A DNA stretch of 64,000 nt from CAYVHU01 sp964451415 (GCA_964451415.1 CAYVHU010000014.1:1-64000), one strand, 5' to 3'; counted from the stretch's first letter, positions 41,427-50,671 are shown. The notes: a model not told the origin generated them from the sequence alone. Translations and numbers: made by a program.

Positions 41427-42503
41427 ATGCCTTTAGTTAAATCACAAGATATGGAAAACAGTATTATTCATGACCGCTCCATCGGTGCAGGTTGTTCGCC
41501 GTACATTATTGCGGAACTGTCGGGCAATCATAATGGTAAATTGGATCGTGCCCTTGCAATCATGGAGGCCGCTAAAGCGGCCGGTGCTGACGCCCTCAAG
41601 TTGCAGACCTATACCGCTGACACGTTAACAATTGACTGCGATGGTCCGGGGTTTGTTTTGAAGGGCGGCTTGTGGCATGGCCGAACGTTGTATGATTTGT
41701 ACAGTGAAGCTTCAACGCCTTGGGCATGGCATGAAGTTTTATTCGCCAAGGGACGGGAATTGGGGCTTAGCGTATTGAGTTCTCCGTTCGATGAAACGGC
41801 GGTCGATTTTCTTGAAGATTTAGGCTGCCCAGCCTACAAGATCGCTTCGTTTGAAGCCGCCGATTTTCCGCTGATTGAAAAAGTGGCGTCAACGGGTAAG
41901 CCGATGATTGTTTCTACGGGAATGATCTCAGAAGATGAAATAGATGAACTTGTGGCTTGTATCAAACGAGCAGGAGGAGGCCCGTTAACCCTCTTGCATT
42001 GTGTCAGTGCATATCCGGCATTGCCGGAATCTTGTAATTTGCGGACACTACCCCGCTTGGCCGAAAAGTATGGCTGTGTTGTCGGTTTGTCTGATCATAC
42101 CATGGGGACAGCTGTATCGATTGCGGCCGTAGCAGTGGGCGCATCTGTGATCGAAAAACATGTGACCTTGTGCCGTTCCGATGGCGGGCCAGATGCGGCA
42201 TTTTCCCTTGAGCCCAACGAACTGGGCGACTTGGTGCGGGATTGTCGTATAACTTGGGCGGCCCTGGGGGACGTGCGGTTTGGGCAACAAAAAGAGGCGG
42301 AAGAAAACCTCGTTTTTCGACGCTCACTGTATGCTGTGCAAGATATTTTCGCTGGGGAACGGTTGAGCTATGAAAACGTTAGATCTATTCGTCCGGGATA
42401 TGGCTTGCCTCCCCAAATGATTTCTAAAGTCGTTGGCAAAACAGCGACGGTCAATATAAAACGCGGAACGCCAATGTCTTGGGATTTATGCGATGAAACG
42501 TGA
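41427..42503 (+). CDS. pseI: Pseudaminic acid synthase
   Basis: 358 residues; a second in-frame ATG at 41451 is possible. NeuB family, condensing the free altrose derivative with phosphoenolpyruvate. AELSGNHNGKLDRAL at the N-terminus with the Pse-specific SGNHNG (sialate and legionaminate synthases have GxNHNG), then LSSPFDETAVDFLE, YKIASFEAADFPL, VGLSDHTMGTAVS, EKHVTLCRSDGGPDAAFS and a C-terminal SAF domain. It ends the pseudaminate series pseB-pseC-pseG/H-pseI. Confidence 0.93.
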   Translation: MPLVKSQDMENSIIHDRSIGAGCSPYIIAELSGNHNGKLDRALAIMEAAKAAGADALKLQTYTADTLTIDCDGPGFVLKGGLWHGRTLYDLYSEASTPWAWHEVLFAKGRELGLSVLSSPFDETAVDFLEDLGCPAYKIASFEAADFPLIEKVASTGKPMIVSTGMISEDEIDELVACIKRAGGGPLTLLHCVSAYPALPESCNLRTLPRLAEKYGCVVGLSDHTMGTAVSIAAVAVGASVIEKHVTLCRSDGGPDAAFSLEPNELGDLVRDCRITWAALGDVRFGQQKEAEENLVFRRSLYAVQDIFAGERLSYENVRSIRPGYGLPPQMISKVVGKTATVNIKRGTPMSWDLCDET

Positions 42504-42630
42504 CGTGATCAAGACGTCATTTCCTGGCCGGATTATGTCGACGAAACTGAGGCCAATGCTTCTGGGGGTCGTGCCTTTGCCAATGTGCCGATGCTGAACC
42601 AGCTGACGGCGGCAATCAATACCATTCCGG

Positions 42631-42969
42631 TTGGGGTCTCGCTTGTTGGCGGTGCTGGTGCGCGCCATGCTGTCCCAACCCGATGTGTTGGTTCTGGATG
42701 AAGCGACGAGCCATTTGGATACCATTACCGCGTCGGCAATCCAGCGTGCAATTCAAGAAGTTTGTACCCATCACACGGTGGTGATCGTTGCGCATCGCTT
42801 GTCCACGATTCGCTACGCTGAGCGCCTTGTGGTGATGGAAGCGGGTAAAGTTGCTGAAATTGACAACCATGACGAATTGTTTGAAAAGGGTGACGTTTAC
42901 CGGCGCCTGTTTGATAGCCAGAAGTTGGATCTGAACGTGAACGAGGGCGCACAACATGACATCGCTTAA
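42631..42969 (+). pseudogene. C-terminal remnant of an ABC transporter ATPase
   Basis: 112 codons cover only the last part of a nucleotide-binding domain: LSQPDVLVLDEATSHLD (Walker B and D-loop), VVIVAHRLSTIRYAE (H-loop) and the tail. The membrane domain, Walker A and LSGGQ signature are missing. The 127 bases before it (42504-42630) are open in another frame (DYVDETEANASGGRAFANVP) and belong to some other lost gene that I cannot name. It overlaps the next gene by 14 bases. Confidence 0.85.
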
Positions 42970-43951
42970 AGCCGTCATCACCACCGTGCCGTTCGGCGCT
43001 ATTGATCCCAAGCCCATCGAACTTCTGGAAGGTGCCGGACTGGCGTACGAGATCAATCCCCTTGGGCGTAAGCTGCGTCCCGAAGAAGTGGCAGGTGTGA
43101 TCGGTGATGCTGACATCGTCATTGCGGGAACCGAACCCATTACCGCCGATGTGATGGCTGCATGTGCGAATCTGAAAGCCATTTGCCGCGTTGGTATCGG
43201 GTTGGACAGCGTGGATTTGCTGGCGGCGCGTAAACGCAACATCGGGGTGTCGTTTACTCCCGACGGGCCGTCGCCCGCAGTGGCGGAACTGACCATAGGT
43301 TTGATCGTCGATTTGCTACGTGAAGTCACCAAGGCGGATCGCGATATCCGCGTGGGAACCTGGTTTCGTAAGGCCGGACGGCGTGTGTCTGAATGCACAG
43401 TGGGGGTGATCGGCTGCGGGCGCGCCGGCGGCAGGGTGATCCGCCACCTGGTGGGCGGCTTTCCCGGTGTGAAGGTGCTCGCCAACGACCTTCGCAAGGT
43501 ACCGGAACTGGACGGACTGGTTACGTGGACGGACAAGAAAACGATTTACCGAGAATGCGACGTGATCACGCTTCATGTCCCTCTGACCCCGGAAACGCAA
43601 AACCTGATTTCCGCAAAGGAATTGGCAGATTTCAAGGCGCGAGCGATACTGTTGAACACAGCGCGTGGCGGCGTGGTGAACGAGGTTGATCTGGCGTGCG
43701 CTTTGCGTGACGGTATTCTGGGGGCCGCGGCCATAGATGCTTTTGAAGAAGAGCCGTATAAGGGCGAATTGTGTGGTCTGGACAACGTGGTGTTGACCTG
43801 TCACTTGGGATCGATGAGTGAAGATTGCCGTGCGCGCATGGAAATCGAAGCCACGCAAGAAGCCATACGTTTTGTTCAGGGCAAGCCTTTCTCCACGCCT
43901 GTTCCTGAAGACGAATATGCTATGGCTGCACGCTTGATGGATAGGAACTAG
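42956..43951 (+). CDS. D-isomer-specific 2-hydroxyacid dehydrogenase
   Basis: 331 residues. NAD-binding domain with VGVIGCGRAGGRVIRHL; catalytic residues are kept: Arg in LLNTARGGVVNE, Glu in DAFEEEPY and His in VVLTCHLGS. Resembles phosphoglycerate dehydrogenase-like proteins without ACT domain. In a sugar locus it may reduce or oxidise a keto-acid used to build or decorate a sugar (for example a lactyl or glyceryl group); this is inference. Its former neighbour, the ABC transporter, has been lost. Confidence 0.87.
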   Translation: MTSLKAVITTVPFGAIDPKPIELLEGAGLAYEINPLGRKLRPEEVAGVIGDADIVIAGTEPITADVMAACANLKAICRVGIGLDSVDLLAARKRNIGVSFTPDGPSPAVAELTIGLIVDLLREVTKADRDIRVGTWFRKAGRRVSECTVGVIGCGRAGGRVIRHLVGGFPGVKVLANDLRKVPELDGLVTWTDKKTIYRECDVITLHVPLTPETQNLISAKELADFKARAILLNTARGGVVNEVDLACALRDGILGAAAIDAFEEEPYKGELCGLDNVVLTCHLGSMSEDCRARMEIEATQEAIRFVQGKPFSTPVPEDEYAMAARLMDRN

Positions 43952-43958
43952 GGCGATT

Positions 43959-44864
43959 ATGAAAATACTGGTAACGGGTGGTTCCGGCTTTTTAGGCAGC
44001 CACGTGGCGGATGCGCTGAGTGAGGCGGGTCACGACGTGACAGTGTTCGACATCAAGCCGTCGGCGTATCTGCAAGACACGCAAAGAATGCTCGTCGGTG
44101 ACGTCACCGATTTTGAACAGGTTAGCCGGGCCGTTCAGGGCTGCGACGTTATCTATCATCTGGCCGCCCTCGCCGACATCGACGAGGCCATCAACAAACC
44201 GGTAGATACCATGACGGTGAACCTGATGGGCACGCTCAACATGCTGGAAGCGGTCCGTAAACACGGCATCAAGCGGTTTGTTTTCTCCAGTTCCATCTAT
44301 GTGTATTCGAACCAGGGTTCATTTTACCGGACCTCCAAGCAGGCTTGTGAGCATTTGATTCAGGATTATCATGAGCGCTATGGAATTGAATATACAATAT
44401 TACGCTATGGTTCTCTTTATGGTCCACGGGCGGATGGAAGCAACTCGGTCTTCAAGATGATCACGTCTGCCTTGGAAGTGGGCAAAATCGAATACAGTGG
44501 CAATGGTCGGGAAGTCCGTGAATACATCCATATCCGTGATGCTGCTTTGATGAGCGCGGACGTTCTGGACGATGAATTCAAGGGTGCCATTTTGCATTTG
44601 ACGGGACGCGAACGCATGACGACGCGCGCCATGCTGGAAATGCTTGCAGAGATGCTGAACGGTGATGTTGATGTTGTTTTCGGGGATGGAAACATCGCCG
44701 GCCACTATTTGCAAACCCCCTACAATTACACGCCGCGCATCGGTCGCAAGATGACGCGCAACACCTACATTGATTTAGGACTCGGGCTTTTGGACTGTAT
44801 TCAATTTCTTGATAGGTCCAACTCCCCAATGCATCCGTCCTGCAGACACGATACGGACGGCTGA
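43959..44864 (+). CDS. NAD-dependent epimerase/dehydratase (UDP-glucose 4-epimerase-like SDR)
   Basis: 301 residues, slightly short for the family. Rossmann motif ILVTGGSGFLGSHVADAL at the N-terminus, DVIYHLAALADIDEAI, catalytic SSSIYVYSN and YRTSK (Tyr-Lys), substrate-loop LRYGSLYGPRAD. The C-terminal 30 residues (LDCIQFLDRSN onward) lack family similarity, so the end may have been altered. Lies 7 bases after the dehydrogenase. Confidence 0.85.
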   Translation: MKILVTGGSGFLGSHVADALSEAGHDVTVFDIKPSAYLQDTQRMLVGDVTDFEQVSRAVQGCDVIYHLAALADIDEAINKPVDTMTVNLMGTLNMLEAVRKHGIKRFVFSSSIYVYSNQGSFYRTSKQACEHLIQDYHERYGIEYTILRYGSLYGPRADGSNSVFKMITSALEVGKIEYSGNGREVREYIHIRDAALMSADVLDDEFKGAILHLTGRERMTTRAMLEMLAEMLNGDVDVVFGDGNIAGHYLQTPYNYTPRIGRKMTRNTYIDLGLGLLDCIQFLDRSNSPMHPSCRHDTDG

Positions 44865-44885
44865 AAAAACTAGAGGAAGACCATT

Positions 44886-45632
44886 ATGATCGCAGCGATT
44901 TTGATCGGCCGCGAAGGATCCACCGGGTTTCCCGGCAAGAACGTATACCCTGTTTTGGGCCGTCCTCTGGTTGCCTATCCGTTGATGGCCGCCCAGGCGG
45001 CACCCAGCATTGATCGCACCTATGTGTCCACCGACAGCGAAGCGATCAAGACGATTGCGCATGATTTCGGTGTGCACGTTATCGATCGTCCAGATTATCT
45101 TTGCACCAAGGAAGCCCTGGGTGAAGATGCCTATGTTCATGCCTATGGGCTGATCAAGGCGCAGTGCGAAGAAAAGGGCGAGGAACTGGAACTGCTGGTC
45201 TTGCTGATGGCCAACGCACCGACCATTTCGAGCGTGCAGTTGGAAGAGGGCATCGCCGTGCTGCGCAAGCAACCCAAAACCGACAGTGCCGTGACGGTGA
45301 GTTGTTACAACATGTGGAGTCCGTTGCGGGCACGCAAGGTGGATGCCTCTGGGCATTTGCAGCCGTTCGTTCCCTTTGAGACTTTTGGGAACCCCAAAAC
45401 CTTGAATTGCGACCGTGACAGTCAAGGTGAGGTGTGGTTCGCCGATATGGGCGTATCCATCGTGCGGCCTGAAAACCTCGACACCATGGAAGATGGTTTG
45501 TTGCCGCAAAAGTGGATGGGGAAAAATATCTGGCCAATCAAGAACGTTGGCGGGCTGGATGTGGATTATAATTATCAAATGCCACAGGCCGAATTCTGGT
45601 TAAAGGAAAATGGCATTCAAAAGGCCGATTAG
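44886..45632 (+). CDS. Acylneuraminate cytidylyltransferase family protein
   Basis: 248 residues. N-terminal ILIGREGSTGFPGKNVYPVLGRPL is a variant of the CTP-binding loop, TYVSTDSEAIK and LLVLLMANAPTISS follow the family pattern, and the C-terminal LDVDYNYQMPQAEF replaces the usual IDIDTPED metal site, keeping Asp at two positions. It is the fourth cytidylyltransferase in the window, so it likely activates yet another sugar acid. Ends 2 bases from the reversed pgl gene. Confidence 0.82.
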   Translation: MIAAILIGREGSTGFPGKNVYPVLGRPLVAYPLMAAQAAPSIDRTYVSTDSEAIKTIAHDFGVHVIDRPDYLCTKEALGEDAYVHAYGLIKAQCEEKGEELELLVLLMANAPTISSVQLEEGIAVLRKQPKTDSAVTVSCYNMWSPLRARKVDASGHLQPFVPFETFGNPKTLNCDRDSQGEVWFADMGVSIVRPENLDTMEDGLLPQKWMGKNIWPIKNVGGLDVDYNYQMPQAEFWLKENGIQKAD

Positions 45633-45634
45633 TC

Positions 45635-46300
45635 TTATCCGGTAACAATGAATACGCGTGTGTGGTTCTGGTGCAGGATGTAACGTACCGGGTAATCCCG
45701 TGGGGAACCTGACGTGCTGGCTTTTTCCAGGGTATCGCGTTTGTTTTTACCGGGTGCGACCAACACAATGATCCGACTGTCGAGCAGGGCTGCAGGGGTG
45801 AGGCTGATACGGGGATGGTCCGTTCTGTCTACGGCCAATACGCTTAAAGGCGGGGTAAGGCACGCAACGTGCGGGAAAATGGATGCAACGTGGCCGTCTT
45901 CCCCCATGCCCAGGAAGGTTACAGAAAACGGACGAGTGATGGGGCGTAGGCGGGATTCTATCTCGTCCAGGGCTTGTGTCGGATGAGCCGCAGCCGTTTT
46001 CAATCCGGTGAAGGTGGCGAGTCTGGTGCCGCTGTTCGACAGGATTTTTTGAACCAGCCGTTCGTTACTGTCGGGATGCTCTGCGTCAACCCAACGTTCG
46101 TCCGACAGGATAATGTCGACGTGTTCCCAGGTTACGTTTTGTTGCGCTAATAAAGGTAGAACTAATCCAGCGGTGCGTCCACCCGGAACGACCAAAGAGG
46201 CGCGAGACGTTATCTCTAAACCTTGCCGTAGATGAGTGGCGATAATCTCTGCCGCTGTTTCGGCCCAGTTGTCTGGAGAGTGGATGGTGTCATGAACCAT
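45635..46300 (-). CDS. pgl: 6-phosphogluconolactonase
   Basis: 221 residues, the only minus-strand gene after 5.5 kb. It hydrolyses 6-phosphogluconolactone in the pentose-phosphate/Entner-Doudoroff pathways. NagB/RpiA fold with LVVPGGRTAGLVLPLLA, ILSDERWVDAEHPDSNERLV and the hallmark LGMGEDGHVASIFP. zwf and edd, its usual neighbours, are absent. It either landed here by chance or has a sugar-lactone role in the locus. Its promoter must lie in the short divergent region 46301-46380. Confidence 0.9.
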   Translation of the reverse strand: MVHDTIHSPDNWAETAAEIIATHLRQGLEITSRASLVVPGGRTAGLVLPLLAQQNVTWEHVDIILSDERWVDAEHPDSNERLVQKILSNSGTRLATFTGLKTAAAHPTQALDEIESRLRPITRPFSVTFLGMGEDGHVASIFPHVACLTPPLSVLAVDRTDHPRISLTPAALLDSRIIVLVAPGKNKRDTLEKASTSGSPRDYPVRYILHQNHTRVFIVTG

Positions 46301-46380
46301 ATGTACAATTTCATGTTGTTTTCAGGGTGCCGAACCCTAAGCCGGGTCAGGACAATCAAGTAGCAGGAGTGATTCAGGGT

Positions 46381-47430
46381 ATGTCTGATCTGGTTAAACT
46401 GGATGGTTATACATGCGGCGTTTGTGGATACGATGAGTTCTTACCCGTGGACTTTACGTCCTATACCATGGCCTCGGGGTCGAGCAACACCGACGTAAAC
46501 GACTTCGTTAATCATATTTGCGATAACTGCGGCGTGGTGACACCTTATCCGCAGCCCGATCTGGATAAATTAGCGAAGCATTACAATGATGCCTACCGAA
46601 AGGACCGGTACGCCCTAGACTTGGATGGCGAGTTCTTTCGCCCCCCGGTACAAATTCCTTGGAGCGGGGTAAGCTTTCTGCGGTTCCAGTCATTTTTTGA
46701 TATGGTTCAGCGTCACAAGGGGAACGTTCCGGAACTGGTTCCGACCGCATCTGATACCTTCATTGATTACGGTGCATATCAAGGTATGTTTTTGTACGGT
46801 GCGAAACAGGCCTGGGGCTGTAATGGTATTGCCTATGATTACAACGAAGATGGCATCGCCTTTGCGCGCAATGCTCTTGACATGGGAAATTCCGTGGTTG
46901 CCCGGAACATTTACAGTGACACGTTTGCCGTGAGGGCGAAGTACGTTTCGTTGGTCCACGCGTTTGAACATCTTCAATATCCTGGAAAGTTTCTGGATCA
47001 TCTGAAGCGTGAAGTTATGACCGACGGCGGGTGGCTTTACATTGAAGTGCCAAATGCTTTTGGCTTTCCGATGTCCGACCCGACCCATTATTATTCCTAC
47101 ACGCTCGATGCCTTGAAGCGCACCATGGAAACCAATGGCTTTAAAGTGCATGATATCTGGATTGGCAACTATCCAATTTTAAAAGAATATGAATGGTCCA
47201 CGCCAATTCAGAACATTTATTGTTTGGCGCGACCATCCAGCAGTACCGAGACCAACGACCATCCGCGCGTACGTGCACAGAGCGTCTATAATGAACTGCG
47301 CAAAAGTTATCGCGTTCTGTCCTCTCGTTACGTCTGGGACGAATTCAGAAAGTTGATGTGGGATTGCGTGCGCATGGTCAAACACATATGGAAACTGGTT
47401 ACACTTGATTTTCTGGGAATGAAACGGTAA
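46381..47430 (+). CDS. Class I SAM methyltransferase with N-terminal zinc-ribbon-like domain
   Basis: 349 residues from the ATG at 46381 (AGGAG about 12 bases upstream); a GTG at 46327 is the alternative. Two Cys pairs (YTCGVCGYDE and HICDNCGVV) suggest the zinc-binding N-terminal domain seen in sugar C-methyltransferases such as TylC3-like enzymes. The Rossmann part is divergent (FIDYGAYQGMFLYGAKQ as motif I, SLVHAFEHLQYPGKFLDHL). The C-terminus is basic with a short hydrophobic end. Overlaps the isomerase by one base. Confidence 0.8.
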   Translation: MSDLVKLDGYTCGVCGYDEFLPVDFTSYTMASGSSNTDVNDFVNHICDNCGVVTPYPQPDLDKLAKHYNDAYRKDRYALDLDGEFFRPPVQIPWSGVSFLRFQSFFDMVQRHKGNVPELVPTASDTFIDYGAYQGMFLYGAKQAWGCNGIAYDYNEDGIAFARNALDMGNSVVARNIYSDTFAVRAKYVSLVHAFEHLQYPGKFLDHLKREVMTDGGWLYIEVPNAFGFPMSDPTHYYSYTLDALKRTMETNGFKVHDIWIGNYPILKEYEWSTPIQNIYCLARPSSSTETNDHPRVRAQSVYNELRKSYRVLSSRYVWDEFRKLMWDCVRMVKHIWKLVTLDFLGMKR

Positions 47431-48245
47431 TGCCGTTTTCCGTTTCCAATATTGGGTTACCGCCGCATGGGTGTGAACCCAGGTTTGATAAAGTTAAAGA
47501 GCTTGGTTTTGATGGCGTTGAAGTTGCGCCGAGCCGGGTGTGGTGTGATACGTGGAAAGGCTTGCGTGCCGCAGATGTCGAGCGATACCGTCAACAGATT
47601 GAGGCGGCGGGGCTCAAAGTGGTTGGCCTGCATTCTTTGTTTTTCGATCAACCCGATTTGACGATTTTTGGTGACGATCACACGCGCGCCAGGTCTGTGG
47701 AATTTTTAGCGCATCTCTCTACGGTATGCCGGGACCTAGGTGGCAAAACATTGATTTTCGGTTCACCGAACGCTCGACGACGAGGCCCCATGACGAAGCC
47801 GCAGGCTCTGGATTTGGCGGCGCGAACTTTTGATGAACTGAGCGCAAAAACCCAAGGCCATGGCACCCTGTTTTGTATGGAGCCCTTGGGGCCCACGGAA
47901 ACGGATTTTTGCAATACCATTGCCGAGATCGAAGACCTGTATGCACGCATTGACACGGATATTGTGCGCTTTCAAATTGATGTGCGGGCGTTGAGTGCCA
48001 ACGGTGAGGTCGTCTCGAGCGTGTTCGAAAAGGTTAAATCCCTGCTGGCGCATGTGCACGTGAACGCGGCCGATCTCGGGGCGTTGCGCACCGATGATGG
48101 CGTTGAACATAAGATGGCGGGGAATTTTTTGAAACAGATCAAGTATGCCAGCTTCTTGTCTCTCGAACAGCGTAGCGTGGATGAGAGTGATTACTGGACG
48201 CCCCTTGCCCAAAGCATGAAAATTATGAAAGAATTTTATGCATGA
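47430..48245 (+). CDS. TIM-barrel sugar isomerase/epimerase family protein
   Basis: 271 residues of the xylose-isomerase-like AP-endonuclease-2 superfamily: FDKVKELGFDGVEVAPSRVW, GLKVVGLHSLFF, KTLIFGSPNARR, FCMEPLGPTETDF and VHVNAADLG place the metal-binding Glu, Asp and His positions of the barrel. Members isomerise or epimerise sugars or inositols. Start at a TAATG junction, end overlapping the SDR by 4 bases, so it works with its neighbours. Confidence 0.85.
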   Translation: MPFSVSNIGLPPHGCEPRFDKVKELGFDGVEVAPSRVWCDTWKGLRAADVERYRQQIEAAGLKVVGLHSLFFDQPDLTIFGDDHTRARSVEFLAHLSTVCRDLGGKTLIFGSPNARRRGPMTKPQALDLAARTFDELSAKTQGHGTLFCMEPLGPTETDFCNTIAEIEDLYARIDTDIVRFQIDVRALSANGEVVSSVFEKVKSLLAHVHVNAADLGALRTDDGVEHKMAGNFLKQIKYASFLSLEQRSVDESDYWTPLAQSMKIMKEFYA

Positions 48246-49006
48246 CACCTTTTGCTAAGCCCGATTGGACTCCCAGGGTGCCTGACAACGCAAAGATTTT
48301 GGTTGTCGGTGCTTCCGGTGGCATCGGCCAGGCTGTGGTTCGGATGTTGACCGACGGTTCGTCGTGTATGATCGGTGTCCATGGCCGCAATGGCAGTTGT
48401 TTGAACCCGGGCAACACCATCGTGCCTTTGGTGGCGTCTTTGAAAACGATGGACGATTGTGAGGCGCTGGTTGCAAAATTTGTTGGCGCGGCTGGCGGTA
48501 TTGATGGTTTGGTTGTGCTGTCAGGCAGTATTTCTTCGACTGCACATTGGTCCGAAGTGTCTGAAGACAGTTGGCTTGATGATATGAACGCCAACCTCAA
48601 TGTGCCGTTCTATCTGGCTCGGGCAGCTTTTGAACGGATGAAAAAGAAAGGCGGAAAGATCGTCCTCAACGGGACGGAATCCGCGCTTCATGGGGGGAGT
48701 TCGACAGCCTTTGCCTATGGCGTCGCCAAACACGGTGTTGAATGTATGGTGAAAGGATTGGCGCGTGATGGGGCGCCGCATGATATTTTAGTCAATGGCG
48801 TGCGTATAGGCTTCGTTGATAGCGGTTTTCACAAACGCTGGCAGAACAAAACAGATGCTGATTTGGAGAATAGAGTTGATATGATTCCGCTCAAACGTGC
48901 CGGACATGTTGATGAGGTCGCCGCACTCGTCATATATCTAATGTCTGGATATGCTGATTTCATCACGGGTCAGATGATTGGTTTGACGGGTGGGGATTGG
49001 CTTTAA
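48242..49006 (+). CDS. SDR family oxidoreductase (PtmA-like)
   Basis: 254 residues, classical short-chain dehydrogenase. Cofactor motif ILVVGASGGIGQAVV, the NAG-equivalent LVVLSGSIS, and active site KIVLNGTESALHG...AYGVAKHGVE, in which the usual Ser of the triad is Thr or Ser of NGTESA. C-terminal PLKRAGHVDEVAALVIYLMS...GQMIGLTGGDWL. PtmA of Campylobacter, a flagellin-sugar modification enzyme, is of this kind; function here is inferred from position only. Confidence 0.85.
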   Translation: MTPFAKPDWTPRVPDNAKILVVGASGGIGQAVVRMLTDGSSCMIGVHGRNGSCLNPGNTIVPLVASLKTMDDCEALVAKFVGAAGGIDGLVVLSGSISSTAHWSEVSEDSWLDDMNANLNVPFYLARAAFERMKKKGGKIVLNGTESALHGGSSTAFAYGVAKHGVECMVKGLARDGAPHDILVNGVRIGFVDSGFHKRWQNKTDADLENRVDMIPLKRAGHVDEVAALVIYLMSGYADFITGQMIGLTGGDWL

Positions 49007-49075
49007 ACTGTTGTTTGCGGATAAGTTACTTGATTTTGCAAGTGTATTTGCACCTTGATAAGGAAATAGGACTTC

Positions 49076-50653
49076 ATGGGAATTCGCGTGCTTTTCGTCT
49101 ATCCCAATACCTTTGGGATGAACATGCTGCCGCCCGCGATTGCATTGTTTTCGGCGCTGTTGAAGCGCGAAGGCCATCAGATCGCAGTGTTTGATGCGAC
49201 CTATTATCAGACCGATTACGGTATCGACAGCGATGGTACCAAAATGGAAATGCTGAACGTTGTGCCCTACAATATGGATGGGCGCGGCATTAATTTGCGC
49301 ACTACCGAGTGGCGGCAGGACTTACATGAACAGGTGGAACGCTTCCAGCCGGACTTAATTGCCGTGTCCTCGACCGAGGACATGTGGGAATTGGGTATGC
49401 ACATTCTGGAGGAGGTTGAAGACTATAAAACGCGCAACGCTGTGCCGGTAATTGCCGGTGGCGTGTTTCCCACATTTGCCCCCGATATCACGCTCAACTG
49501 GCCATTGATCGATATGGTGTGCGTGGGAGAAGGGGAAAATGCACTGGTCGATTTGTGTGCCAAAATCGAGCGTGGCGAAGATTATTTCGACGTGACCAAC
49601 CTGTGGCTTAAGGACAAGGACGGACGGATTGTCAAGAATGCAGTGACCAAGCCTGTCGATATTAACGCCCTGCCCATGATTGACATTGGTATCTTTGAAG
49701 ATGCACGCTTGTATCGGCCCATGGCCGGGCGTGTATACCGCATGTTGCCGATCGAAACCATTCGCGGCTGTCCGTATTCCTGCCGCTACTGCAATTCGCC
49801 GACACAAATGGCTCTCTATAAGGAAATGACGGGCGCAAAATTCCTGCGCAAGAAGAAAATGGATCTGGTGCACAAGGAATTGCGCTATTTCAAAGATGAA
49901 CTGAATCTGGAATACGCATATTTCTGGGCTGATACATTTCTGGCAATGAACAACCGCGAGCTGGATGAGTTCTGCGAAATGTATTCCGACATCAAGTTGC
50001 CGTTTTGGATGCAGACGCGTCCCGAAACCATCAATCACGACAATATCAAAAAGCTCAGTGAAGTGGGTTTGCACAGGATTTCGTTTGGTCTGGAGCACGG
50101 CAACGAGGAATTTCGCGCGCGCATGTTAGGTCGGCGCTGGAAAAACGAGGATATCATCGAATCCTTGAAAATACCGCACCAGTACGGAGTGCAGTTCTCG
50201 GTCAACAACATCACCGGGTTTCCTGAGGAAACCCGTGAAATCGCCATGGATACGGTGGAGCTTAATCGCCATATCGGTGCGGACAATGCCAATATTTATT
50301 CGTTCGTTCCGTTTCACGGAACGCCCTTGCGCAAGGTGTGTGAGGACAAGGGATTGATTGCTCACGAAACCATCACGAAGTGCCTCACCGATGCCCCGGT
50401 GTTTGAGATGGAGCAATATTCCATCGACGAAATAATGGGCCTGCGCAAATGCTTTGTACTCTATGTGGCGTTCCCGAAAAACCGCTGGAAGGACATTGCG
50501 CGCGCCGAAGCGAACACCCCTGAAGGCAACCGTATTTTTGCGGAATTGAAGGAAGAGTACATGGATAAGTATTTCCATGCTCCGGCGGACAATCCCAATG
50601 CCGAAATCGCCAATGTGGCGGATTTGGAATACGGTATGCAGGCCAGCACTTAA
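49076..50653 (+). CDS. B12-binding-domain radical SAM protein
   Basis: 525 residues. N-terminal cobalamin-binding-like Rossmann domain (VLFVYPNTFGMNMLPPAIALFSALLKREGH; VIAGGVFPTFAPD), radical-SAM cluster CPYSCRYC at about 232-239, FWADTFLAMN, RISFGLEHGNEEFR, and TGFPEETREI. No complete DxHxxG motif for base-off cobalamin is visible, as in many members, so true B12 use is unclear. Such enzymes methylate unreactive carbons or phosphorus, or rearrange substrates. Forms a pair with the SPASM gene 18 bases downstream. Confidence 0.87.
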   Translation: MGIRVLFVYPNTFGMNMLPPAIALFSALLKREGHQIAVFDATYYQTDYGIDSDGTKMEMLNVVPYNMDGRGINLRTTEWRQDLHEQVERFQPDLIAVSSTEDMWELGMHILEEVEDYKTRNAVPVIAGGVFPTFAPDITLNWPLIDMVCVGEGENALVDLCAKIERGEDYFDVTNLWLKDKDGRIVKNAVTKPVDINALPMIDIGIFEDARLYRPMAGRVYRMLPIETIRGCPYSCRYCNSPTQMALYKEMTGAKFLRKKKMDLVHKELRYFKDELNLEYAYFWADTFLAMNNRELDEFCEMYSDIKLPFWMQTRPETINHDNIKKLSEVGLHRISFGLEHGNEEFRARMLGRRWKNEDIIESLKIPHQYGVQFSVNNITGFPEETREIAMDTVELNRHIGADNANIYSFVPFHGTPLRKVCEDKGLIAHETITKCLTDAPVFEMEQYSIDEIMGLRKCFVLYVAFPKNRWKDIARAEANTPEGNRIFAELKEEYMDKYFHAPADNPNAEIANVADLEYGMQAST

Positions 50654-50671
50654 ACAGTCCAGTACTTAAAG

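Noticed and set aside
45635..46300. Glucosamine-6-phosphate deaminase (NagB)
   Set aside because: Same fold, but DERWV...DSNERL and LGMGEDGHVASIFP are lactonase signatures.
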